Source of the DNA: Fragilariopsis cylindrus CCMP1102
Taxonomy: Eukaryota > Bacillariophyta > Bacillariophyceae > Bacillariales > Bacillariaceae
NCBI GenBank assembly: GCA_900095095.1
Contig: FMBT01000357.1
Location: forward strand, 62,001-126,000
Length of the DNA: 64,000 bases
Direction: 5' to 3'
Shown here in pieces: positions 10,706-19,893 of the stretch. A program made the position numbers and the translations under genes. The notes beneath the pieces are model-generated. The model searched no databases and was not told the origin of the DNA. It saw nothing but the letters and a program-made list of their open reading frames with translations. How positions within the stretch are numbered: position 1 is the first letter of the stretch; each line of letters begins with the position of its first letter.

Positions 10706-12235
10706 ATGATGGCATCGCAAAGTAGTTGTAGTAGTATGGATAATCAAATATTACGTGACGTTTTGAACATCATCCCCGAAGATGATAGGGGAAAATTGAT
10801 ATCATTATGTCTTGAATGTATTCAAAATAATGATAATAATAATAATGAAAGCATTGCTTTTATTGCGTCGGCCTTACCAAATGTGAAAGTGGAAATTTTA
10901 GCAACAGTAATCAAATATATGACGATGGATGATAGTAGTTTATTCCGAGACGTTTTGGTTGACACACCCGAAGGCGATAGAGAAAAATTGATTTCCATGT
11001 GTTCTTCTTCTCAATGGATCCCCAAAGGAATGGATTTCATTGATGCTCTCGTTCTTCTCTCCATTTCATCGAAGATGGGATGTTTGATTATTAACGATAT
11101 GGATCTCATCAACAATCAGATCCAGGTCGTGTACGACAAAGAAGGTCGCGTTAATGCTGTTGAAGTAAATTCCTATTCTTCGTGTACGTGTACCTTCGAT
11201 GGGGATGGTCGCATTGATATGTTGGAATTTTGTCGTTGGAAAAATAGGGCATTTGAACTCCCATCGATTGCTGGTCGTCTTCAAAGATTGACATTTATTA
11301 GCGTGTGGGGCGCTGGATCAATTTCTTCCGAGGGACTTTCTAATTTACCACAATTAGAGACGCTTCATTTGTGTTGTTGTTCTCCTGATCTATTTAATCA
11401 CTTTCCTATTCAGATGAAACTACGTCATCTCAAGAAACTCATAGTTTTTAATTTTCAGATCGAATCTGTATTATCACCATTCTTCATATGGATGACGAGT
11501 CAACTGCCGAGCGTAGAAGATATTGGATTTGAGTGTGCGGAAGATAAGAAAACAACCAATGCTATTTTGGAATCTTTTTCTTCTGTTGAAGATGCATGTT
11601 TCAAAGATAGTCTCAGAATTCTATCATTGAACGATTGCCATGTGGACGAAAATAATCTTGAAATTATTATGTTGAAGATCCGTCCAAAATTCGAAAACTT
11701 GTCCAAATTAGGCCTTCGCGAAAACAATATTCAAAGCATTCATCAGATTGTGAATAAAATCAAGAACAACGATGATGCGGAGTTCGTTCCTTCAAAGTCA
11801 CTTCGCATTTTGGACCTCTCCGAGAATCCAATATTCGAAAAGATGAAAGATTCTCCAGAAGAAAAGACGGATATGTTGAGTTTCCTTCAGTCCTGCCGCA
11901 GCATTCACAACATTGGTGGTTACAAAAGAAGTAACAACTATGATTCCGAGATCGAATATTCATTGAGAATCAATCATGCTGGACGTAGTAACATCGTTAA
12001 TGGGGATACTGATGGTAGTGGCGATCGGCGACCTCTTCCCCTTTCAATGTGGCCTACAGTTTTGGTGCGTGCATACGAAAAATCCTACCAAATCTACGAT
12101 ATGGCTAGTATGGATGGCGGCGACGACGAAAAAAAATTTAGAATGGACGCCATCGGTGTTTACGATCTACTCCGTAATGGACTGGTTGGTCGTCGCGATT
12201 GGAATCGGAACGAACAGCAGCGGCAACTTCCGTAA
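10706..12235 (+). CDS. leucine-rich-repeat protein with frameshifted C terminus
   Basis: 509 aa. An internal duplication opens the protein: RDVLNIIPEDDRGKLISLC (about residues 13-31) and RDVLVDTPEGDREKLISMC (about 75-93). LRR units follow: SNLPQLETLHL, LRHLKKLIVFNF, SLRILSLNDC, FENLSKLGLRENNI and SLRILDLSENPI (about 200-380). The conserved-looking tail (SFLQSCRSIHNIGG, SLRINHAGRS, PLSMWPTVLVRAYEKS) is the pattern of a large diatom LRR family of unknown role, probably protein-protein interaction. The present stop at 12235 results from a 58-base tandem duplication; the ancestral end continued in the other frame to 12422. The second Met (MMAS) is equally good as start. Confidence 0.75.
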   Translation: MMASQSSCSSMDNQILRDVLNIIPEDDRGKLISLCLECIQNNDNNNNESIAFIASALPNVKVEILATVIKYMTMDDSSLFRDVLVDTPEGDREKLISMCSSSQWIPKGMDFIDALVLLSISSKMGCLIINDMDLINNQIQVVYDKEGRVNAVEVNSYSSCTCTFDGDGRIDMLEFCRWKNRAFELPSIAGRLQRLTFISVWGAGSISSEGLSNLPQLETLHLCCCSPDLFNHFPIQMKLRHLKKLIVFNFQIESVLSPFFIWMTSQLPSVEDIGFECAEDKKTTNAILESFSSVEDACFKDSLRILSLNDCHVDENNLEIIMLKIRPKFENLSKLGLRENNIQSIHQIVNKIKNNDDAEFVPSKSLRILDLSENPIFEKMKDSPEEKTDMLSFLQSCRSIHNIGGYKRSNNYDSEIEYSLRINHAGRSNIVNGDTDGSGDRRPLPLSMWPTVLVRAYEKSYQIYDMASMDGGDDEKKFRMDAIGVYDLLRNGLVGRRDWNRNEQQRQLP

Positions 12236-12287
12236 TGGACTTGTTGGTCGTCCCGATTGGAATTTGAACAATGGTGTCGACAACGAC
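12172..12287 (+). repeat. 58-base imperfect tandem duplication breaking the LRR reading frame
   Basis: Copy 1 starts at 12172 and copy 2 at 12230, both CCGTAATGGACT-GTTGGTCGTC-CGATTGGAAT with a few substitutions. Because 58 is not a multiple of three, copy 2 is read out of frame and gives the TAA stop at 12233-12235. In frame +1, copy 2 leads into an Asp/Asn-rich tail that ends with KRKRSGS at 12422. Confidence 0.8.
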
Positions 12288-12622
12288 GACGACGACGACG
12301 ACAACAACAACAACAACAACAACAACAATGGTAGCGACATCAATGATACTGATAAGGACAATGACTATAGTAACGTAACGAAGAATGAACTAAAACGCAA
12401 AAGATCAGGATCAATCCAGTGATGATATTTCAAACAAACAAAGAATGTTAGATTTAGCGAGTTCAACAAATCCCAGCAACAATCGAAAAGGGCAAACATT
12501 GTGATAAGTGGACTAACAGTTCCGATTAAAATAGCTACTAAGTAGAAGCAGAAATAAATCAATCTTTAGTTTTATTTGATATATAAGAGCACACCTCTTC
12601 CTTATAAATAATAATAATGCTT

Positions 12623-13996
12623 TTATACTTCATGATCTTCGTATTCTTTGCTTTTATCGCCAGCTTTGACATTGTCGTTGCCATTGTCGTTGCTTTTGTT
12701 GTTGTCGTTAACGTTGTCGCAGTTATTAGTGGTCTCTGCCGCTACTTCAAGTACTTGTTGTTCTTGATCTTGTTCCTTTTCCTTCTCAATCTTTGTTACC
12801 CATGATGCTAATCGTGGTGATAAGAATGTACCAATGATAAGTTGCATTGGATGCCAAATCAAAAGTGGTAATGTGTACAGTGCAATAGCTGGATTGCCAT
12901 CATATATTGCATTGATTAATGGTATCCCCATAGCAACAGTTTTATGTGTGCAACCATATAATCCCATAACTCGAAGTGTTGGTTCATTTTTGAATAATAC
13001 CCATAAACAAAACCAGGCAAATACCATCAGGAATGTTAAGATAAGTGCAATAAAGACAATCATTAACATAATCTCCTTGACAGAGATTTCAGAATTTTCA
13101 TCATTGAATGTCGTACAGAATACTGTATACACAATAAAGATCAGAGAATATTGTTGTCCCTGTTTGAAATATTTTTTATATTTTTTAATAAAATCAGTCA
13201 CTGGTGGGCAAAATGCTTTCAATAATTGACCAGTAATAATGGGCACCAACACTCGTATGGCAAGTTTGTAGAATACGGTTAGGACATCCACCGAACCCTT
13301 CATACCGATATAACCTATTATTAATGCTGGTGATAAAAAAACACCAATCAAATTCCCAAATGCTGCATTACAAATAGCCGATGCTTCATCACCACCGGAG
13401 GACTTCGTCAAGACGACACACATATTGATAGTTAATGGTACACAGGATGCAATGACCATCCCATCTGCTAGGTCTTGACTGATGACATTATAATAGGCTA
13501 ATAATCGACTAATACCAAATACAAATGAGGAATCCACACCAAAGTTATAACTTAAGACGAATGTATTAAAGTATATTCTGGTAAATGCTTTCGAGAATTC
13601 TTCGGTCTTTAAACCTAATCCAGCCAGTAAGAAAATAAACATCACAGCAATCCATGTGGCAGTTACTTGTGGTGCCAGGTATATCGCTCCCAATGGTGGG
13701 TAGGCCTTGGCTACTAATATCACAAAAACGATTAAAATTAAAAATTCATTGTCCCAATAAAATTGAGTGCAACGATTTATTACCCTTCGACACGTTGTGG
13801 TGGTTGTGGTTGTTGTTGCATCCATGTCTAAAGGAGATTCTTTCGTTGTCTCCTTCTCATCAGCTTTAATAACGTCTGCACAGCCATCATCGTTCGTCGT
13901 CATTAACGTTCCGTCGTTTTCAGCAAAAGGTAGTGCCACTTCTGCTTTGATGACGTTATTGCCATCGTCATTGTCTTTTTCGAGTCCTTCCATCAT
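12623..13996 (-). CDS. SLC10A7-like (SBF family) transporter
   Basis: 457 aa. A Glu/Asp/Thr-rich cytosolic N terminus (1-80) is followed by about ten hydrophobic segments from residue 80 to 395. Family landmarks are [35 protein letters not shown], the polar loop [33 protein letters not shown] (crossover-type motif near 185-215), and [18 protein letters not shown] (about 345-362), which matches the CATHKSLTLGIPM pattern of the SLC10A7/P7 bile-acid-transporter branch. Members affect Golgi and ER calcium and glycosylation in animals and yeast; transport of bile acids is not implied. The C terminus is a long Glu/Gln/Asn-rich tail. One exon. Confidence 0.85.
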   Translation of the reverse strand: MMEGLEKDNDDGNNVIKAEVALPFAENDGTLMTTNDDGCADVIKADEKETTKESPLDMDATTTTTTTTCRRVINRCTQFYWDNEFLILIVFVILVAKAYPPLGAIYLAPQVTATWIAVMFIFLLAGLGLKTEEFSKAFTRIYFNTFVLSYNFGVDSSFVFGISRLLAYYNVISQDLADGMVIASCVPLTINMCVVLTKSSGGDEASAICNAAFGNLIGVFLSPALIIGYIGMKGSVDVLTVFYKLAIRVLVPIITGQLLKAFCPPVTDFIKKYKKYFKQGQQYSLIFIVYTVFCTTFNDENSEISVKEIMLMIVFIALILTFLMVFAWFCLWVLFKNEPTLRVMGLYGCTHKTVAMGIPLINAIYDGNPAIALYTLPLLIWHPMQLIIGTFLSPRLASWVTKIEKEKEQDQEQQVLEVAAETTNNCDNVNDNNKSNDNGNDNVKAGDKSKEYEDHEV

Positions 13997-15827
13997 TGAT
14001 AATGATGCAGCTGATGAGAAATCTGATATGTTTGCCTTTGCTTGTTGTCGTTTGTGTTGTCGTTTGGCTGGTTGAGAGTGTCCTATCGATTCTCGTTATT
14101 TGAAAATTGTACAATAGAGATAGTTATGATTGAACAGTGGAGAACACATCAGCATTAACAACTTGCTGCATCATGTGGTATCATACAGTACTTCGATTTT
14201 CTATTGAAAACTTTAACACTTTTATAAAAAATTAGTACAGACATCATCATCAATCGTTGTTAATGATTCATTCGTTGCTAATAATTTTACTGGTGACGGT
14301 GATGATTGATTGCGTCGTAATAGTCGCGCAACCGGGATCGACTTGACTCACGAATAATTAAGAGACTAGTCTTGAATATCTCTTTTGCATGTCTACTGTA
14401 CTGTACTTCTATCATTCTATTACAGTACTGTAGTAGACTAACATAATATAGATAGGATTTGGTACATTGCAAAATAATAGTATTGACTGTGAGGCTATTA
14501 ACATCCAATATAAGACTGCCCAATCTTGAGTCACTGTACACTACTACATGGCAGCTTTTGCTTGGAACAGGCATTTTTGACACCACATCTACTTTCTGTA
14601 TAACACTGACGGGTTTCAGTGAAATCTTAACATTAGTACTATTATTATAACAACTTATATGGAATTAGATAAAAAATAATGCTATTGCAGTAATGTAATA
14701 ATAATAGATGGTCGTGGAGTGTATGCCATGCCATACTGAAAACCCCCCTCTCTTTACTCCTTCAATTGGTTTGATTTGTTGATGGCATAGAAAGACGGAT
14801 CATTGTGTTGTGTGAGGAGGTACTAAAAAATACTCCTGGTGATGACCATGATGTTGAATGGAGAAGTGTATGGATGTATGCGATGTAGTGTGTGTAATAC
14901 CACATGTAGCGTAGATAGTACTGTATTAGTGGAATAGAACAATCTATAGGTTGATTTGCAAAATAATGTGAGTTATCATACCAGAGGATGAAGATAGATG
15001 TTCTTATAGATGTTGCAGACAAAAAATGAGAAGTGATGAAAACAATGGCATAATTTTGTAGTGTGTTTACGCGCAAGGAAAAATTGATGAAAATAAAAAA
15101 GCAGAACGCAGAGTATTCTTTTCAAGTTGCATTCCTTGTACGCCGCCAGGTGAAATACCTGTCAGCCTGATTCTATCACTAAGAAAGTGCCACTACTATT
15201 GTAAGTGCACTCTACATGTTTTGCATGTTACATGTTACATGCTGCATGTTGTGTGTTGTGTGTTGTGTGATGCAAGGCAGCATGTTACTTACTTCTTGGA
15301 TAGCCTGATTCACCCACATTCAGTGATGATTGATTCATCATTTAGATGATAACATCTAGAGGTGATTCAAACTAATTTGGCCTACACTACAGTTACAGTA
15401 TAATAACAAAAAATAGCTAAAAATCTATCAGAAGTACAAATTTATGTCTGCGTGTGTTAATACATTAATAATTATAAGTAAGACATTAATTTACGCTCTA
15501 TACTTGATTGAATTTAATTACAAATACGATGCAAAGGTAGATAGGATGATAAGTTGTTTTGGGACTTGTAATGCGCTTGTTCGTTCGGGATGTAAAAGGG
15601 AACACCACCATCACCAACTAGAGAAGACACTTATCATCATGACAGTTTTCCTTTAACATTTAACAATAATTATACTTGTTAGTTGGGTAGGTGGTTAGGC
15701 TCGCTACCCATGGCATTAATTTTGAACATGTTCATATACAAGTACACATTTATATAGAGAACATCAAACGGCAGTATAGGGCTTGTAATCGATTGACTCT
15801 AATAAATCTAGTCGGATGTATAAATTA
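13997..15827. other. 1.8-kb spacer with a dispersed repeat
   Basis: No gene supported. TACTGTA/TACAGTA heptamers cluster here (14184, two overlapping at 14394-14405, two overlapping at 14421-14432, 14919, 15394). A dispersed repeat occupies about 15071-15393. The short frame at 14287-14586 (minus) has no recognisable content. Confidence 0.6.
15071..15393 (+). repeat. dispersed repeat, copy A
   Basis: Begins GCGCAAGGAAAAATTGATGA, includes GTCAGCCTGATTCTATCAC and ATGTT-rich tandem bits, and ends AATTTGGCCTACACTACAG. Copy B (18117-18331) shares the body and tail; copy C (17475-17802) shares only head and tail. Confidence 0.75.
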
Positions 15828-16841
15828 TCAATCTTGTGTCTGAGAAAGACGACGACGATTTTTCGACGAATTGAGCTCTTTCTTCGAAATGTTATTGTCT
15901 TTATAATCAGAAGGGCCCTTCCAGTCGACACTGAATGATCGCCCAACTAATCTCCCTCCTCGATACTCCACAAGCTTTCCCATCAAATTTGAATACCCTC
16001 CTACGGATACTACCAATTGTCTGGCATGACTGACGAAGAAGAAATCTATATCAGTAGCGATACCCTCTAGTCGCATGGTTGTACTGTATCCTGCAAACTG
16101 AATGGCACGGTGTATACAACCAGCATACACTCGGCTCTTTCGCCAGTGTTGCTTAGAATGACTGCCCCCAACAATATACACCTTCTTGGCTCCAGAGGAA
16201 TGAATGTTATTTAGGATTTCACGGATACTCTTGATGCCCATTATATAATTTCTCGGCTTCCATCCAGGATCAGCTCCACTGATCAACATCTCCTCTACTG
16301 ACGCTTTGGATGTTTCAATAATATCTCCCAGTCGCAAATGAACGACCAATACGTCTGGTTCTGGTGAGGTGAAGTTTGTATAATGACTTTGAATCTCGTG
16401 AATCTCGTCAATCTTGGACAGATTAAATTGACCATCTGTCAAAGGGCATTCACGGGTTTTATAGAGATGGCTAAACCCTTCTTTGTAATTTTTTTTATTA
16501 GTACCACAATTGCAAAACTTGATGCAATCGCCGATTACTGCATAATATGGAACGTCCCATTCTCCTTCAGCTTCTGATTGTAACAATATATCTTTGGTAC
16601 AATTTTGAACCCATTCATCAGATGGATGCCATGTCTCATTGATAACCGGCGAAAGATTTGCTTTTACTGGACTGGTAGAATTGGTTCGCTCTTGTTGTAG
16701 TTGCTGTGTAAAACTAATAAACAGGAAGAACCCAATGATGCCGTATGGAAGTTTTCTTTTCCAGGCTGCAGATTTTTTCTTCGGTGCTGCTGCTGTATTA
16801 CGTTTACGTTTGTCTGAACGTAATTTCTGTTTACCACCCAT
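15828..16841 (-). CDS. type II membrane glycosyltransferase-like protein (HLRLGD motif)
   Basis: 337 aa. A short very basic cytosolic N terminus (1-30) is followed by one membrane anchor at about 33-46, the layout of Golgi glycosyltransferases. The luminal part has several N-glycosylation sequons (NST, NET, NCT, NLS, NFT). VVHLRLGDIIE (HLRLGD at 168-173) matches the HxRxGD nucleotide-sugar loop of the alpha-1,2, alpha-1,6 and protein O-fucosyltransferase superfamily. A Rossmann-type KKVYIVGGSHSK strand (about 213-225) and a C-terminal DIDFFFVSHARQLVVSVGGYSNLMG block (about 270-295) fit the second GT-B half. A GDP-fucose donor is likely; the acceptor is unknown. Six or more Cys suggest disulfides. 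A diverged dead copy may lie at 18832-19095. Confidence 0.65.
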   Translation of the reverse strand: MGGKQKLRSDKRKRNTAAAPKKKSAAWKRKLPYGIIGFFLFISFTQQLQQERTNSTSPVKANLSPVINETWHPSDEWVQNCTKDILLQSEAEGEWDVPYYAVIGDCIKFCNCGTNKKNYKEGFSHLYKTRECPLTDGQFNLSKIDEIHEIQSHYTNFTSPEPDVLVVHLRLGDIIETSKASVEEMLISGADPGWKPRNYIMGIKSIREILNNIHSSGAKKVYIVGGSHSKQHWRKSRVYAGCIHRAIQFAGYSTTMRLEGIATDIDFFFVSHARQLVVSVGGYSNLMGKLVEYRGGRLVGRSFSVDWKGPSDYKDNNISKKELNSSKNRRRLSQTQD

Positions 16842-17509
16842 TATATAGAAAGAAAAAAAAACCTCGTCTACTGTATATCAATTCAACTAATGGCGATGAT
16901 AATGCTGCTGTTAATGATAAGGCTGATACCGGATAATGCTGATGCTACTGTAGACAAGTTTATTGTTGTAAGTGAATTGATACTACGAACGTAGATATTC
17001 TATGGCATATTCTGCAAACATAAATGGAGATACACCGATTGAGCCACTTAAGTGTTGTCGTCGTGGTGGTGGTGGTGGCGATGATGATGATAGCACGAAG
17101 TTTTCCTATAAGTGATTACGGCAGACGAGCTTAATACAGTATTTGCCGAAGGATTTAAAATCCTTCGGTGCGATACAGGAGCAAAGCGGCAGCTTTTAAA
17201 TAATACTGTATACAATTTGTCGTGCAATAATAAGAGAACAAAGAGAACAAGGAGAACACAATGGTGTGTAATTTTTTTACAACATGATTTTTTTCTGAAG
17301 TAATTCTCCATGCTACGGATTTCTGTCGTTTATTATAACGTAATTGACAGCTAGCTACACGTGTAAGTAAATAAATAATATACTGTAGTACAGTATGTAC
17401 AAGCTTTAAATTGCTATTTCTGGAATCCCATAATGGTCACTGGTTTTTGAATTTCATCAAAGCACTAAGAATGCGCGCAAAAAAAATTGATGAAAATAAA
17501 AAAACAGAA
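16842..17509. other. spacer upstream of the glycosyltransferase-like gene
   Basis: Holds the upstream region of the minus-strand gene ending at 16842, TACTGTA/TACAGTA heptamers near 16869, 16946, 17135, 17204 and 17383, and a perfect 23-base palindrome at 17146-17168. The short frames at 17048-17311 are not convincing genes. Confidence 0.5.
17146..17168. repeat. 23-base perfect palindrome
   Basis: CCGAAGGATTT and its reverse complement separated by one A. It sits inside a wider inverted arrangement of TACAGTATT and AATACTGTA (about 17135 and 17204). Confidence 0.75.
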
Positions 17510-17802
17510 GCTTCTTCGCAGAGTCGAACTGCGGACCTTTTCATTACTAATGAAATGCTCTAACCAACTGAGCTAAAGAAGCGTTTGTTGTGATGATAAT
17601 TACCCGATATTTTGGCTAATTTAAAATAGTTTTGAGAGATCGATTATAGATGCGTTCCATCAACAGTAGTAATAGACTTCCTTATTATCTAACTAAGAAT
17701 AAGTTGATAACAGAACTCAGATATCTATCTCCAATGTAGCCGAGTGTAGATGCCTTAATGATTATATTTAGAGGTGATTCAAACTAATTTGGCCTACACT
17801 AC
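17475..17802 (+). repeat. dispersed repeat ends bracketing the tRNA gene (copy C)
   Basis: The head at 17475-17510 (GCGCAAAAAAAATTGATGAA, then AATAAAAAAACAGAAG) resembles the head of copy A; the tail at 17770-17802 (GAGGTGATTCAAACTAATTT, then GGCCTACACTACA) matches its tail. The middle instead holds tRNA-Thr and unrelated sequence. Confidence 0.5.
17510..17582 (-). tRNA. tRNA-Thr (anticodon AGT)
   Basis: 73 bases fold into a full cloverleaf on the minus strand: acceptor GCTTCTT/AAGAAGC, D arm GCTCAGTTGGTTAGAGC, anticodon stem TTTCA/TGAAA with loop TTAGTAA (anticodon AGT), and T arm CGCAG-TTCGACT-CTGCG. All stems are perfect. No intron; CCA is not encoded. A run of eight T on the minus strand just past the gene can serve as the Pol III terminator. 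Confidence 0.95.
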
Positions 17803-18831
17803 AATATTAACATAGGACTACTAGCATTCATAATATTATTGGTGAATCCATCAGTAGTTGGATAATACTCAACTCCCTATATTACTTAAAAGTACATACA
17901 GTCATAGTACTATTCTTCTCACAGTGAAGGAAAACAGAGTTTGCTACAAAATAATAGCAACATGTAGGAAGTATTAATTTGCACAACATAGAACAAAGAT
18001 GCTCTCTCTCTCTCTCTCCCTCTCTCTCTTATCATCATAAACTACAGATGGAGCAAAAGAAAGCTGATAAATTGAAAATAGCTCAATAAATCTAATAAAG
18101 TCAATCAGCAATAGTTGTATCCTTTTCAAGTTAAATTCCTTGTGTGCAGTCAGAAATACTTGTCAGCCTGATTCTATCACCAAGAAAGTGCTACCACTAT
18201 TGTAAGTACACTTTACATGTTGCATGTTGTCTTTTGTGTGTTTCGCCCACATACAGTGATGATTGATTCATCAGTTAGATGATAACATTTAGATAGGTGA
18301 TTCAAGCTAATTTGGCCTGCGCTGCAGTTACATTATTGGCCGCATAGGACTCAATTTCTCCTGTCTCCATAGTTTGGTTATTACATAGTATTTATTTTTG
18401 GTCAATATTGTTGGGATGTTGTTGATTTCTTTGACTGCACTTACAATTATATCTAATTTTTGTTTGTCTATTCATCACAGTCAAACTGTGTAGACAACAA
18501 ACACAAGGAAAGTTACACAAAATAATCATAATTATGTGGTCACTAAAGATGAGTTTTATTGTTGTTGATTGAGTTTTGGTTCCTTGAACTTTGTTCAACT
18601 TCTGTTTTAGTCCACTTTCCTTCACCAACTTTGTTGTATGTCTTTAGTGATTTGGAATTCATATGAGCAGTGAATTTTTGCTTTCATCCCAAGATTTCTT
18701 CCTGACACTATACAGTAGGTCCTATAGAAAGAAGCACTTTTTTGGCAATCAATAATTGTAAAACTAACATTATACTCTGACTTCGGGTACATTCATTTCA
18801 TCACATGTGACATGCATAATCATAATATTAT
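17583..18831. other. spacer with repeat copy B
   Basis: Contains the tail of repeat copy C, a CT microsatellite at about 18003-18029 and dispersed repeat copy B at 18117-18331. From 18392 to 18660 a minus-strand frame is partly open but has no recognisable domain. TACAGTA occurs near 18710. Confidence 0.5.
18117..18331 (+). repeat. dispersed repeat, copy B
   Basis: Shares CCTTTTCAAGTT, TTGTCAGCCTGATTCTATCA, GAAAGTGC, CAGTGATGATTGATTCATCA and AATTTGGCCTGCGCTGCAG with copy A at 15071-15393, with indels and substitutions. It lies downstream, on the minus strand, of the glycosyltransferase-like relic, as copy A lies downstream of the intact gene. Confidence 0.75.
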
Positions 18832-19095
18832 GTACCTGACCTAGTACAATGCATTTTGACCTTCATAGAAGCCCCTCCTGCCACCAGATTCTTTCTTCTG
18901 AAACCCTGCTGTGTGACAACATACTCCCAAACAGGAATATTAATTGTCCTTTTCTCCCCTCTATTCATCAGTAAAAAATTTGAATAATTTGTGTAGCTGA
19001 TCTTGCAACCATTCATTGGAAGGATGCATAGTGTTGGTAGTTGACACCGTCTTACTTCTAAATCTTTGTCTTTCTGTTTTTTTCTGAAGTTGTTG
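18832..19095 (-). pseudogene. probable relic of the glycosyltransferase-like gene
   Basis: One minus-strand frame reads QQLQKKTERQRF, then MHPSNEWLQDQ, RGEKDN, and GFYEGQNALY, with three in-frame stops. This aligns in order with QQLQQERTN, WHPSDEWVQNC, GEWD and EGFSHLY of the intact protein at 15828-16841. The DNA around the HPS-EW codons is also similar. The rest of the coding region, including HLRLGD, is gone. Together with the shared repeat downstream, this suggests an old segmental duplication. Divergence is high, so chance similarity is possible. Confidence 0.45.
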
Positions 19096-19893
19096 CTGTC
19101 ATTGTTGTTGTTGCTTCTGGATGGGGCCCACTGCCGTTCTGTCTTGCATGTTATTGTAGTTGGATCATCAGATGGCTAGTAGAATATGGCCCTTCATTCT
19201 TCGTTCCTTGTATGGCAGACTTTCTGGGTGGCACCGTGTGATTGATTTTGATTTTGTTGATGATATCCAAATTTTCCAAGAACGCATTTGACATCACAAT
19301 TTAGAACATTGTGGAGTGTGCTGTCCAACCAAGAACCTTATTTGTTTGACAATCTCCAGCTAGAATAGAACCAACCCTTGGAGGACCTGGACAAACAAAC
19401 CCAATTGATTACATGTATGTGTAGTACCCAAAAGGATTCAAAACTTTTGCTTTTCCTGCACTTTTTGAAAACAATGGTGATCAGTCCCAGCTATGCTAGT
19501 CTCGAATATCATAATTTTCAGGATATCCAATGCCTATGGCAGATGAGACAACAACAGTATGAGGTGTACATACATGTTAACAAATAGTACACTTTGACTA
19601 TTCAAACTTCTATTTTGGGAGCCACTTTTTTTTGGCAGAAACAAGGAGGAGGCAGGATAATTAGAAAGACTGTTCTATTTTGAGCTACTTTTTCAGAATA
19701 ATGGCGCGCCCACCAATAAATAAATATATTAATTACGAAGTTAGTAACGTTATTTCAAAAAAATAATATTTCATTCCATCATCTCATGCTCTCATTCCAT
19801 CCTCCTCATACCATCAAATCAAACAACTACTGTACGACACAATATTGGTGACGTAACCAACATGAAAGACGGCTCGATATTAGCATACTCAGC
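19096..19893. other. spacer with protein-like debris
   Basis: On the minus strand about 19260-19480 reads as protein in one frame (AKVLNPFGYYTYM, stop, SIGFVCPGPPRVGSILAGDC, QTNKVLGWTAHS) with stops, suggesting another decayed gene that I cannot identify. The region 19700-19893 is the presumed promoter of the oxygenase fusion, with TACTGTA near 19827. Confidence 0.35.

Noticed and set aside
14287-14586. 99-codon minus-strand ORF
   Set aside because: Overlaps clusters of the TACTGTA heptamer and has no protein-like motif.
17048-17311. 87-codon minus-strand ORF with His-rich tail
   Set aside because: Spans a palindrome and spacer repeats; no motif, no homology that I can see.
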